Positions 12,301 to 23,634 of a stretch of 64,000 nucleotides of DNA are shown in pieces. Every line of letters starts with the position of its first letter. The stretch's first letter is position 1. The notes beneath the pieces were generated by a model. It did no database searches. It saw only the letters and a program-made list of their open reading frames with translations, and had not been told where the DNA came from. Source of the stretch: Xestospongia muta (lineage: Eukaryota; Porifera; Demospongiae; Haplosclerida; Petrosiidae); NCBI GenBank assembly GCA_963693285.1, contig OY848919.1:12795639-12859638 (forward strand). The letters run 5' to 3'. A program made the translations under genes and the position numbers.

Positions 12301-13765
12301 TTGAATCAAATATTAACCCCATTACTCTAGCAAGGAGACTGATTTCAGAAGAAGTTATTTCTGAGAATGTTTACAAGACTGTAAGAGACAAGAGAACAGG
12401 TGATACAAGTGAAGATCGTCACGACAAGATTCTTGATGATCTAAAGGATCATGTCAAATACAATGCTAATGCCTTCATGATTTTCCTGGATATTTTGAGA
12501 GATGACAGTCTAAATCAAAAAGACTTAGCTGACAAAATAATGTCAAAATATAAAGGTATGATATATTAACTTTAATCCTTTAATTAGTAAATATTCTTTT
12601 CTGTTTCAGAATTAGCTACATGAATTATAGTATAAAAAAGCAAAAGAGTTCACAACATTTTGTTTCACTAACAAACAGTTGTACATATTTTAGAAGTATT
12701 ATGTAAACAATTGTTGTTATTGTCAAGTTGTTAAGTATATTTATATCTTGTGTAAACCAGTGTTAGGGTTTACCAATGTGACTATATCCTTTATAATCTG
12801 ATATAATTTCTTTAACTAATAAATGATCTCTATACATCTATACTACTTACATAGCCAAGAGCAGCTGGAGCAGTTTGAGGTCTACTAGCCACTCCTCCTC
12901 CTCTTTGTGTACAAGAATTTGTCAGAAATAGTTGAGGTTTTGGAGCACTAGTGTTGTTGATCTTCTATAGATATAATAACTAGTAATATAACTAGTAACT
13001 ATTACCTGTGATGTGTATGGTCTATTAAGACAAAACCATTGATATATAGTTAACAGTTCTTGATGTTGTATTTCAACATGAGGATTACTACAGAGACAAC
13101 AATGATAGGAGAGAGAGAGAGACAATTATAAAACAAGTGATCATGTAACATACTTGAGTACTTGATTCAACATTATTGTTAATGTCTGATAAAAATTATA
13201 TTCTTGCTGTGACACTAGTGTTAATGAAACAGTTCACATGTTATTGCTCAGTTTGGTGTAAGTTATTGCTCAGTTTGGTGTAACTTGATATTCATAGAGT
13301 GTTACATACATTCATTTGATACACGGAGGTAAAATAATTGTTTATGTTACAAGTACTGTTTTAATAGTTTTATTATATTTATTAAAATAAACAATAAGTA
13401 ACTCTACCTCTATGTGTGTTTTTTTTATATTCATTACTCTGGCTACAGATAATACTACCGAGAGTTGTGATAAGGCTGTAAGAACTTTAGTTCAATGTAC
13501 TGACATTATTGTTGAATCAAATATTGATCCCTCTGTTCTGGCAAGGAAGCTTTATACAAAAGAAGTCATCTCTGAGAATGTTTACATGAGAGTAAGAGAT
13601 AGAGCCAGTAGGGATACAAATGAGGAGAGTCTTGAAACCATTTCTGTTGATCTTAAGAGTCGTGTCAAGTATAATGTCAGTATCATGATGACATTTGTGG
13701 ATATTTTGAGAAATGATTTCAAACAAAATGACTTAGCTAATATAATCATGTCAAAATTTAAATAA
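5960..13765 (+). pseudogene. Roc-COR-ZU5-CARD-CARD gene fused to p300 copy A, one in-frame stop
   Basis: The Roc-COR part lies in the same exon as the p300 tail (4745-8066). A P-loop (GPARAGKTS) is followed by TAA at 6317-6319, where copy B has CAA, and the same frame then stays open to 8066. The G3 motif reads ECGGQ (DCGGQ in B) and the G4-like motif THRD; a COR-type region follows. Later exons, all phase-compatible: 9543-9602, 9709-9813 (N-terminal third of a CARD-like fold), 9860-10039, 10085-10297, 10344-10883 (ZU5-like), 10975-11115, 11158-11279, 11329-11478, 11528-11720, 11767-11817, 12241-12555 (CARD 1) and 13449-13765 (CARD 2, ends TAA). A poly(A) signal lies near 13797. Families of this architecture are intracellular GTPase-linked signalling or immune sensors; the role here is inferred. 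With a single stop and all downstream splicing preserved, this is either a young pseudogene or a gene with an unseen start after the stop (for example ATG 6494). Confidence 0.75.
8348..9340 (-). mobile_element. hAT-like DNA transposon remnant
   Basis: A 993-base insert lies in the intron after the Roc-COR exon of copy A and is absent at the matching place in copy B (about 21.4-21.7 kb). The ends are inverted repeats: CAGTGTTGCCAGAT at 8348 and its inverse with one change ending at 9340. Flanks read tattgatgcc and taatgatgcc, a 9/10 match that looks like a target-site duplication, although hAT elements normally give 8 bases. The minus strand at 8465-8665 encodes a peptide with KEAEIKLVALLAEHNLSF and later CKRTKAT, typical of the region after the BED finger in hAT-related transposases. 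Stops and frame breaks show it is dead. Confidence 0.75.
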
Positions 13766-14507
13766 GGTATACTATATATATGTTATGATTTTTATTAATA
13801 AATGCATTATCTGCTTAAAATAATCATGCAGGTGGTAGCACTGCCTAATTGGAATGGCCCAGATTGTCCATTGAAAGTGTTAGCATAAAACATTAATATT
13901 TCAGCTAAAACACATCAGAATCTCTCAATAATTGGCAGCTTTTCTTCCTACAATAATATCTATGATAATAAATGATTTACAGTTTAATGTAATGTTTCTA
14001 AACATTACTGTAAATTCTACTGCAATACTAATGATAATTAACCAGTTACCAAATTCTGACATTTTCTTGTTTATTTTTTAAAATGGTTCACTAAGTCCTG
14101 AATACTAACTATATATCCTTTAATTATGAAAACTCTAAATTTAAACAAAGCAAAAACTACATAGATACATACAAAATGAAATGCTTTTTATTAACTCTAG
14201 ACATACACAGTTGTTCCAGAACAGCTAAAGCAATCTTTAGCTAAGGCTTGTGAATTTATAGGTAAGTGTGACTGTTAATTTAATTAATAACATTTTTCTA
14301 TTTGATAGGTTGAACTGATTTAGTAGAATTATTCAAACCCACTTTACTAAACTTATAGTGTGGCCATTGAAGCTGATCCTCTTCATATCATTAATGGACT
14401 TATTGTCAGTAAACTGATAGTATCATATGTTGGGAATAATGTAACAAGTATGAGTTATACAGCATATGAAAAAGATAATAAAATAATTAGAAGAAATATC
14501 AGAAACT
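13766..14507. other. 3' flank of copy A Roc-COR gene; one possible exon
   Basis: Mostly AT-rich non-coding DNA. A possible exon at 14201-14261 (after ctctag, before gtaagtg) reads TYTVVPEQLKQSLAKACEF, and the stretch near 14360-14500 reads IEADPLHIINGLIVSKLIV. I could not join the two in a consistent phase and do not recognise the protein. The second stretch is repeated in decayed form at 22,595-22,720. Confidence 0.4.
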
Positions 14508-15083
14508 CCATCTTCTCGTCTGCTAAAAGATCTGGTTCTCCTTCTCTTTGTCTCATAAATGGGACAAAGATTACTCATCTCTCCTCTCAATGTTTAACCT
14601 TCCAATCCTCTCAACTCATCGCTCTATTTCCAAATGATGTCTTCTCTATAAAATCACTAACAACCTCCTCTACTTTCCTTCCAATATTTTCATTCGCAAA
14701 CCTCTGCCAAGTTATGCTTCTCGTCACTTTGATCCTCTCACTTTTACCATCCCTTTTTCTCACTCGTCTGCCTCACAAAACTCATTTGTCCCTTCTGTTC
14801 TCTCTCTGTGGAATTCACTTCCTTATCATGTAAAATCTAGCTCATCTCTAAACACTTTTAAATCTAAAGTAAATATGCTTCTTTACTAACCATCAATTCA
14901 CCATCACTTATCACACTAAATCCTATTATATACTATCAGTCACTTATTCTATCTCAGTATTATTTATGATACTATATCCTGTACTTAAATACCTTAATTC
15001 CATATTATTAATTATTGTTCTATTCAGTTTATGCCCTTTAAACTAGCAGCTGCTATTGGGCATTCATTTTGTCAATAAAAAAA
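14508..15083 (+). mobile_element. 5'-truncated non-LTR retrotransposon, reverse transcriptase C-terminus
   Basis: In one frame from about 14,527 to 14,887 the plus strand encodes the typical end of a LINE reverse transcriptase: YSSLLSMFNLPILSTHRS, then LLYKITNNLLYFPSNIF, then SFVPSVLSLWNSLPYHV and a final stop. An internal TGA near 14,632 shows decay. The insert ends in a short A-run (aataaaaaaaag). It is flanked by agaaact (14501-14507) and agaagct (15084-15090), an imperfect target-site duplication. The copy B unit has the unoccupied site near 22,720-22,735. Confidence 0.8.
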
Positions 15084-16210
15084 AGAAGCTGTGAGAACTC
15101 AGTCTAATTTTTTAAATAAATTTGTAACTTTCTACAAAAGAGACAGACAAGACTCTATATTATGTATATGAATTAAATATTGGTGATTAAAAGAGCCAAA
15201 CATATAAGATTTTATATATTCAAATTATAACCAAAGCAAGTTAGTTTCACTGAGATATGGAGCTCCACTATCATTGAGTGATTTGGCTGTGTTGTAGCCA
15301 GATGCAAAAAATGAACTTCAACAATTATACAAGATAACCTGGATGTCAGTAATAAGGCAGTTGCTATGCAAATACTGGAAATGCTTCCAGTAAGTGATCC
15401 ACTAGGATGTGTTGAGTTGGCCCATGGAAGAAATGAAGTATATCACGTGACCTCATTTACAATCTATGACTCAGTAAACTGTCCACAAATGCAAGAAATG
15501 CCATTTTCTTCTTTTATTGCTAATTTTGTGTTTATTTGAGGATTATTGTGAAATATTTTGCAAATAGTTATTGCAGAAGTACAGGGGTGGAGCTAGTTAC
15601 TGCAGGAAGCGTCACGGATATTTGCGCATGCGCAAACTTATTAAGCTCATTACTAATTATTTTGTTATATCTGAAATTTCTACCTCTGTGTTAACTAACT
15701 TAACTATAATAATTGTATTCATAGAAAAATATATAAAAATATGTAGAGCACACAATTTAACGACAACGTTGCAATAATAATGATCATTGAATTACCAGAA
15801 TGCATTGCATCATCTGATCTTTACAATTTGTTATAAAATGTCCTTTAATTATTACTACATAAAGTTATATATAATTTATCTTCACAAGACTATAACACAA
15901 CTAAAGTTGAAGTCAGTATCATTTATCCTATTCCTGTCTAGCCTCATACCAAGGTGTTCTAGTAAAGAGTTTAGTCTGGGTACGAGGCTAATTCCTGTCA
16001 TTCTATCATCATACAATTGAGCAGACATAAAGTAGTAACTAAATGCAGAAACGTATGCACAGCCAAATGTGACCAGTTTCCTTCAAAAAGGAGATTACTG
16101 GTTTTAAAAAGGACCAGCAATTCTATAGCATATAAATTACATTTAAATCATATAACTAAATTATATCATAATAGCCTGAGACCAAGGTGATATAATAAGA
16201 GCATTATCTA
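15084..16210. other. Non-coding tail of the A unit, duplicated at about 22.73-23.86 kb
   Basis: No convincing gene. It contains a pair of short inverted repeats (see 15939-15990) and otherwise AT-rich sequence. Almost every base has a counterpart in the B unit. Confidence 0.6.
15939..15990. mobile_element. 52-base inverted-repeat micro-element with 9-base direct flanks (A unit)
   Basis: TAGCCTCATACC at the left end and its inverse (one change) at the right end enclose a 28-base loop. The element is flanked on both sides by attcctgtc (15930-15938 and 15991-15999), as expected for a target-site duplication. The size is far below a normal MITE. A rearranged hairpin within a larger repeat is the alternative. 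Confidence 0.55.
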
Positions 16211-16215
16211 TGAAT

Positions 16216-17168
16216 CTAGAATAAATGTTCTGAGTATATTCTTCATTGTAGCTCCTTTCTTCTCTTTATTATTAAATGGTCCACAATGTATACCTAATAA
16301 GGAAATATACATGTAGCTATGTATCCATATATTGTCCATTTGTCTGTCCATCCATCCATCCATCCATCCATCCATCCATCCATCCATCAATATATGTCAT
16401 TTTTTATACCTAGCATAGTTGGTTGCTCATTGCTGATAATACCTATATTATTACAACAAGTTACAATATAAAGTCTGTGTACACATGTACTTACCATTTT
16501 AAAAGATTTAAGTGAAAGGTAACTTAATACAAGACAATATAAACTTATAAAGTGATGCCATGTTTTAATACTTCCTTTTGTCCTTTAGTGGAACTATAAA
16601 CCTGGATAAAAGATATGTGACTAATTTATTAATTCATCTATCTATCTCCAATTCATCCATTCATCCATCTTTCTGTTCATTGTCCATCTATCCATCCACT
16701 CATTATACCATTAACTTGTAAATCAATAAATCCAGGTGATGCTATAAGTTCATTACACTCTATCGTCACTTCAGGTTGATGACGCTCTTGATAAAACAAG
16801 ACCATAGGATCAATCACCTGACCATCTCGAACCCATATGTCTCCTGGTATTAAAACTCCACCCCTTAAGACTTGACAGTTACGATAACGTACAACTTTAT
16901 TACCGGACAAACCTAAACAGCATTAGTATTAAATTTTAAATACATGTACATGTTTTAATTTAGTTGTAGCATTCTAATAAGGTATGATTCTATTATTATC
17001 ATTAACAATAACACTAATATTAATGGCATATACTCACAATACACCCTCAAATAAAGATCATAGCTCTCTACTGTTTTTACAAGTTTACCACAAAGCATTT
17101 TCACTTAGCTTACAGTATTACCCACCATTTTTATGAACCTCGACTCCCTTACTTGATGGGGAACTCAT
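16216..17168 (-). pseudogene. AMDHD2-like 5' gene fragment, A unit (N-acetylglucosamine-6-phosphate deacetylase)
   Basis: Reading the minus strand, a start exon 17168-17126 (MSSPSSKGVEVHKN) joins in phase to exon 16912-16709, giving YRNCQVLRGGVLIPGDIWVR and then SPGFIDLQVNG, a clear match to the N-terminus of AMDHD2-type amidohydrolases of amino-sugar catabolism. A decayed third piece near 16,590-16,500 shows KEVLKHGIT followed by stops. A fourth near 16,293-16,216 reads [16 protein letters not shown], where the family has a Glu before GPF that contributes to the active site. The rest of the enzyme is missing. I therefore call it a truncated relic, although the first two exons remain open. 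Confidence 0.7.
16342..16388. repeat. (CCAT)n microsatellite, A unit
   Basis: About eleven tandem copies of a CCAT/ATGG tetranucleotide. The B unit counterpart at about 24,018-24,097 is longer and interrupted by cattcatc. Confidence 0.9.
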
Positions 17169-17381
17169 TTGCAGTGCTGGCTGTAGCTGTGGGTGGCATC
17201 ACGTGTGCCAAACAGCAAAAAGAGTATACTTGCGGACATCCGGATACTTCCGTGCATTTAAATGGTGGATTTTTAGGAATACCCGACAACTATACTATAA
17301 TTATAATAATAATAATTATTATAATTATTATTTGTGGAACAAACCTTGAAACAAACGTTTCACTATAAACAACCACTGGTG
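17169..17381. promoter_or_regulatory. Divergent promoter between AMDHD2 fragment and chimera B
   Basis: The two start codons face away from each other, 213 bases apart. The stretch holds an E-box-like CATCACGTGTG near 17,198 and an inverted ETS-type ACTTCCG near 17,246. Sequence up to about 17,260 matches the promoter of copy C (24,891-24,981) almost base for base and then diverges, marking a duplication breakpoint. Function is inferred. Confidence 0.5.
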
Positions 17382-20300
17382 ATGGCGGAGCTGAACTCTG
17401 TAGACATCAGTGAAGATGGTGTACCACTATCAAAAAGGCCCAGAATAAGTGAACGTGGAGAGAATAGTAGGTTTAACGTATTTGTCTGGTATGCCTTTTA
17501 TAATGTCTGTCCATTCTGTTTCTGTAGACATGGATTATCGCCGACCACATCTACATCACATGATCAGAGGTACAGTAAGCCCCTTTAATTAACTCTATTT
17601 AATTTATTAATATTGCCTGTAGGATCTCCATTGAGTGACCCCTGGCCCTCATCATTACCTTTGAAGAAGAGAAAATACAAGATGAGTCATTTGAATCCAT
17701 CACTTATAAATGAAGAAACGCCTAAATCAGCTCCCTTATCTGCTACTCCTCATCTAGCTGCAGGCCCTATCCCTGGGAAAATGAGGGCAACAGTTTCACT
17801 GAACCCAACTGCCATCCCAGCTAGCTCTGCCTCCTTGCCTAATCCAGCCACTTCGTGGCATTGTAATGAGTTTGATGTAAGTAGTGCTAGTGTCCTTCTC
17901 TACAAGCACATATCTTTTCAGTATTCTTAAAAAAGGTTCAAAAGTGAAACGACCAAACCTTCCATGCTTTATTTCTTTACTTACGTTTTCTTAGATACAA
18001 AACTTTGCTGACATAAATGTATAAGTTTTTTGTGTCATTGAAATAAATGCAATAAAGAACATTTTGAGTAATTCATCACCAAACCAATAAATAGACCTTT
18101 TTGTCTCGGTCCTATTTTAAATATTTTTAATCTATGAGTTATGATTTTACTTATCTAGCCATCCTTTCATCTATTCATCCATTACTAACACTCATGTATC
18201 CATTTATCTTATAGAATGTTGATTTATCTCAAACCTGTTATACTTCAGTTGGTCATGACCATCCAATGGAGGAGCTTGGTTTTAATATGGGAGACGAAGA
18301 AAAAACATCTCAGAATACAATAGCTAATCGAGCAGAGCACTTTAAAATACGAAAATTCCTTACCCATGTCTGTCAATGTCAAGATCACACTTGTTCTAAC
18401 TCACTATGTTTCAAGATCAATCAACAGCTTCGTCATCCCAGAGACTGTAAAAACAGATCATCAGGAAAATGCGATGCTTACAGTATCTTTCTCCAATTGT
18501 GTACTAATCATGTCAAGGAATGTAAAGAGACGAAATGTCCTGTGCCGATATGTGCCACATTGAAGGAGAAAAACAAAGAAAAACAGGGCAAGAGTTTCCA
18601 ATTAGCTCAGCGTAGAATATACCAAACAAATAAATTGAAGCCTTCACCATCTAGCAGTGTAGTACTTAGAAATTGGCACTCTGAGGTCAACTCTGATCTA
18701 CGAAACAACCTCATTAAAAAATTGTAAGCTAATAAATGGATGGATGGATGAATAAATTGGTGAACATATAATTAAGTCATTACATGATATATTGTCTAGA
18801 GTTGAAGCTATTTATCCAGTCCCTGAAAGTCGAGTGCCTGTTGATAATCCATTCTCTAGACTTTATCAGTATGCTGTACGTGTAGAGAGATCTATATTTG
18901 AGACAGCTAATAGCAGAGTATGACCACATAATCATATATATATATGTGTGTTATTAATATATGTGATATATAGGAGGACTACTGTCAGAAGTTAGAAGAG
19001 AGAATTTATCGGACTAAGAAAGAACTGGATGAGAAACGAAAAAACAAACAAAAGGGTGAGAATAATGGATGGATAGAAGAAGGGATGGACAAATAAAGAT
19101 AAATAGATGGATGAATTTATGGACAGGCTGACAACTAAATTACTCAATATTTTTATATTCCCTTGTTAATGGTGTAGAACATAACAGGAGGATGGCTTTA
19201 TTAGATCAATATCTTCGTAAGGGTCTTAAAAAAAGTGGATCTATTAAAACTAGAATTACTAAAGCTGTTATACAAGGACCAGCTAGAGCTGGTAAAACAT
19301 CAGTAAAATGTCTAATTCTCTCAAAACCATACACAAGTATTATCAGTACAGGTTGTATTGAGTCTCCTCAACTTGCTGTTGGAGAATTTTCAATGAGTCG
19401 TTATGGTCAACAAAGTGATGAGTATCATTGGGAATTAGTGGATCATGAAACCATGGTTAATAAATTTGTTAGTGAAATTAGAGATCTACTACAAGATGTC
19501 CTACAACGTAGTGATGACTGCCAATCTACTGCTAAAACAAGTCTCATTGTTTCTGTAGATTCTAAATCTTCATTTAGTCAATTTACTAGTCATAATGATT
19601 CAGTTCAACATTCTTCTTTTAAAGACGACGTGCATAGAGACAATGTAACAATGGAATTACGTGATATTGTAATGACAGCTTATAGTAATGTGAATAAGTT
19701 AACATATCATAAAGAATGGCTCTATTTCATTGATTGTGGAGGTCAAATACAATTTCAACAGTTAGTACAAGCATTTGTACCTTGTGCATCAGTTCTTATG
19801 TTAGTTACTAATCTAGCTGAAGATCTTTCTAGTCAATCATCCACTGACTTACAATGTGAAGATGGATGTTATCGTGTAAGTGACTTCTCTCCATCTGTTG
19901 AAACACTTCTAAGGCGTCTTACACTTATGGTTACTTCAAGTAGTCATCAACAACAATTAGTAACTAGTTGCCTTTCAAATATAATCAAGATACCAGAAAA
20001 AGTAACACTTATTACTGTTGCTACCCATCGAGATGATTATGATTATAAACAGCAACAGAACAGAGAGAAAATGGAAACTATTGAAGAGAAAGAAGAAAAA
20101 CTTGCTCAGATATTTCATTCTGTTGAGAGCAACCTGTTCTATTGTGATGCAACAAGTAAAAAGATTTTGCACGAAGTTGATGGTCGTAATGCTTCTCGTA
20201 AAATCTTTGATGATCCAGTAATTAAGGAGATTCGTACTGAATTAAGAAATCAAGCTTTTGAAGTAGATATTCCATTAAGTTGGTATGCATTTGAAATTTT

Positions 20301-22309
20301 GTTGTGTAAAAATGCCGATAAAGGTTGTGGAGTACTCTCATTAGAGGAGTGCAAGGCTATTGGTTTAGGATTAGGGTTCACAGAAGAAGAAGTACAAAGT
20401 GCTCTGAAATTTTTTCACCTTCTCAATACTATCTTGTACTATGAAGGAGTCTCCGATTTAGTGTTTGTTTTCCCTAACAGGCTGATTGAAGTTGTCAATG
20501 AACTGGTTGTACTTGTCTGTAAAATACGAAATAATGTTCCAATTGGTCCAGGGTCACATCATTTTAATAGAGCTGCAAAAAAGGGCATTATTTCAAAGTC
20601 TATGTTTACTAAATCAGAGAAAAGTTTACAGATATCTAGATCATTTCCTAATTTTAGCTCACAGCTTCTGGATATATTTGAACATCTCCTTATAGCAACA
20701 AAAATGTCTGAAGACCAGTTCTTTATGCCTGCGTTATTACCACTAACAGATCCATCACAATTTAGTCCATTTAACTGTCCCTCTCTGCTCTATTACTTTG
20801 AGAATGGAGTTCCACTCGGTCTTTTTTGTGCTATGATTGTTAACCTTTTGACAACAATTGATGTGGATGACCTTGATATGAATCAACACTTGGATAACCC
20901 ACACATTTTTTATGATAATTCTGTTTGGTCAGTTGATACTACATCACCAATGTATGCTAACATGATCACATTAGATTGTTGTGATATAAGTGAGAAAGTA
21001 GTTTTTGTAGAATCAAATGATTGTTATGAGATTTACTTCAAATGTCCTGAGGACAAAGCAAAAATCGAGAAAGAACTTGACTCTATTTTATCAAGCACCA
21101 TTATGAAACGTCAATTCAAGAGTGAAATTCGACCCAAAAAGGCTTCTTTCTGTCCTTGTTCTCAACAACCTCGTCATGCTGCTATTTTAAAGCTTAGGGG
21201 AACTTGCGCAATGCGCTGTACTAAATCTAACAAGATTGTGACTTTACCAAAAGGTATGTACATATTTGTTATTTTATATGTACAACCCAAAATAGTATCT
21301 TCTAATATAGTAGTAGCATCTAAATGTGTTTTTATTTTACCTAGTTATACTAAACATTTTAAAGATGGTTCACTAAATCCTTAACATTAAAATCCTTTAA
21401 ATTTTGCAGGCGTTGATCTTAGGTAAATTGTCATAAAAACCTACCCGACTATATATATACAATCGATTAGATGCTATTTGCGTACATTACAGAAAAAGCA
21501 TTAGAGGTATAATCAAATAGTTGAACTGCTTTATCAATATATGAGACTTAATCTTGACAGCTCTCAATTTCCAAATGACACTCCTAAACCCTAAACCCTT
21601 TAAATCACTGTGGAGATCTGCCAGACCACACCTCTCATTCATTATCAATTTCACTGTACAATAATGACCAATAATATCCAGGCAATGCTTTGATATATAC
21701 CCAGACATTAAACAACAAAGAACTATTTTATGTAGTCAGGTACTACACATGACCTATCACTAAGTATTGTGTGTATGTATCTAATGTAAATTATAACTTT
21801 TATACGTGACTATACTTGAAATATCGTTTGTTAGATTCTGACAGAGTGTCTTTAGAGCCTCAACAGTGTGTTGATGTGACTCCTGATAATACAGGTATGT
21901 AATGTCATGATAAAATTAATGTTCATTGCTAATTCCTAGTTAGCCTTTCTTTTTAATAATAATATATACTGTAAAGTATTTTATTACTATAGGTAATATC
22001 ATTCTGAACTCTGATTTGGCTGTAAGAGCTCTAGTTCAATGTACTGACATTATTGTTGAATCAACTATTAACCCCATTGTTCTGGCAAGAAAACTTCATT
22101 CAAAGGAGGTCATATCTGAGGATGTTTACAAGAAAGTAAAAGACAAAGTCAGTAGAGATACAAACGAGGAGCGTCTTGATACTATTCTTGATGAATTAAA
22201 GGATCGTGTCAAGCACAATCCTGGTATTTTCACTAAATTTGTGGATATTTTAAGAGAGAAATTAAACCGTAATGACTTAGCTGACGAAATTATGTCATAT
22301 ATAAACTAA
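17382..22309 (+). CDS. Chimeric TAZ2-KIX-Roc-COR-CARD protein (copy B)
   Basis: Nine exons join in phase to an open frame of about 1180 aa: 17382-17466, 17528-17569, 17623-17876, 18215-18723, 18800-18917, 18974-19055, 19178-21253, 21835-21894, 21993-22309 (TAA). The start MAELNSVDISEDGVPLSKRP matches the p300 N-terminus. Residues 128-150 are the second half of a ZZ finger, about 172-245 a TAZ2 domain, about 271-363 a KIX domain, about 390-640 a Roc-type GTPase (P-loop GPARAGKTS near 397, DCGGQ near 549, THRD as G4-like motif), about 715-930 a COR-type region, and the last 105 a CARD-like fold. TAZ2 before KIX is the reverse of p300. The TAZ2 second zinc site has Tyr (CDAY) where C has Cys (CSAC). 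No bromodomain, HAT or ZU5. Known Roc-COR proteins are dimeric GTPases in signalling; here a GTPase seems joined to coactivator docking modules. A poly(A) signal lies near 22,415. Confidence 0.8.
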
Positions 22310-23582
22310 GGTAAGTAATGTATTATATTTCATACTTAGCATTTGTACATCATATTCCCACTTTTGTTTACATTTAGAATTAACTGAAATCACATCAGAA
22401 GCAGAACAGTTTGCAATAAAGGTTATATCAAAATCTACCTATTTTATTTTCACTCTTAAGATACTTAATTTATAGCATTCAATGTTTTTAAATTTATATA
22501 ATATTTATATAATGGATTAAAAAGAGTAAAACCATTGATACATTGTACAAAACATAACAATTGATAACAATGGGAGAACTAACATATTGGACTACATCCT
22601 CTTCATATTGTTAATGGACTTATTGTCAGTAAACTGATAGTATTATATGTTGGGAATAATGTACCAAGTATGAGTGATACAGCATTAAAAAAGATAATAA
22701 AATAATTAGAGGAAACATCAGAAGACATGAGAACTCAGTCCAATTTTTTAAAATAAATTTGTAACTTTCTACAAAAGAGACAGACAAGACTCTATATTAT
22801 GTATATAAATTAATATTGGTGATAAAAAGAACCAAACATATAAGATTTTATATATTCAAATTATAACCAAAGCAAGTTAGTTTCACTGAGATATGGAGCT
22901 CCACTATCATTGAGTGATGTAGCTGTGTTGTAGCCAGATGCAAAAAATAAACTTCAACAATTATACAGGACAACCTGGATGTCAGTAATAAGGCAGTTGC
23001 TATGCAAATACTGGAAATGCTTCCAGGAAGTGATCCACTAGAATGTGTTGAGTTGGCCCATGGAAGAAATGAAGTATATCACGTGACCTCATTTACAATC
23101 TATGACTCAGCAAACTGTCCACAAATGCAAACAATGTCATTTTCTTCTTTTATTGCTAATTTTGTGTTTATTTGAGGATTACTGTGAACTATTTTGCAAA
23201 TAGTGATTGCAGAAGTACAGGGGTGGAGCTAGTTACTGCAGGAAGCGTCACGGATATTTGCGCATGCGCAAACTTATTAAGATCATTATAATTATACTAA
23301 TTATTTTGTTATATCTGAAATTTCTACCTCTGTGTTAACTAACTTAACTATAATAATTGTATTCATAGAAAAATATATAAAAATATGTAGAGCACACAAT
23401 TTAATGACAACGTTGCAATAATAATGATCATTGAATTACTAGAATGCATTGCATCATCTGATCTTTACAATTTGTTATAAAATGTCCTTTAATTATTACT
23501 GCATAAAGTTATATATAATTTATCTTAACAAGACTATAACACAACTAAAGTTGAAGTCAGTATCATTTATCCTATTCCTGTC
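22310..23582. other. Non-coding tail of the B unit
   Basis: Counterpart of the A-unit tail without the LINE insert. It holds the unoccupied insertion site near 22,720-22,735 and decayed remains of the unidentified possible exon near 22,595-22,700. I see no gene. Confidence 0.55.
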
Positions 23583-23634
23583 TAGCCTCATACCAAGGTG
23601 TTCTAGTAAAGAGTTTAGTCTGGGTACGAGGCTA
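23583..23634. mobile_element. 52-base inverted-repeat micro-element (B unit)
   Basis: Same element, loop and attcctgtc flanks (23574-23582 and 23635-23643) as at 15939-15990. It therefore predates the unit duplication. Confidence 0.55.

Noticed and set aside
14360..14833. Plus-strand frame of 157 codons with hydrophobic end
   Set aside because: Most of it is a wrong-frame reading of the LINE RT C-terminus; the recognisable LWNSLP motif is in another frame.
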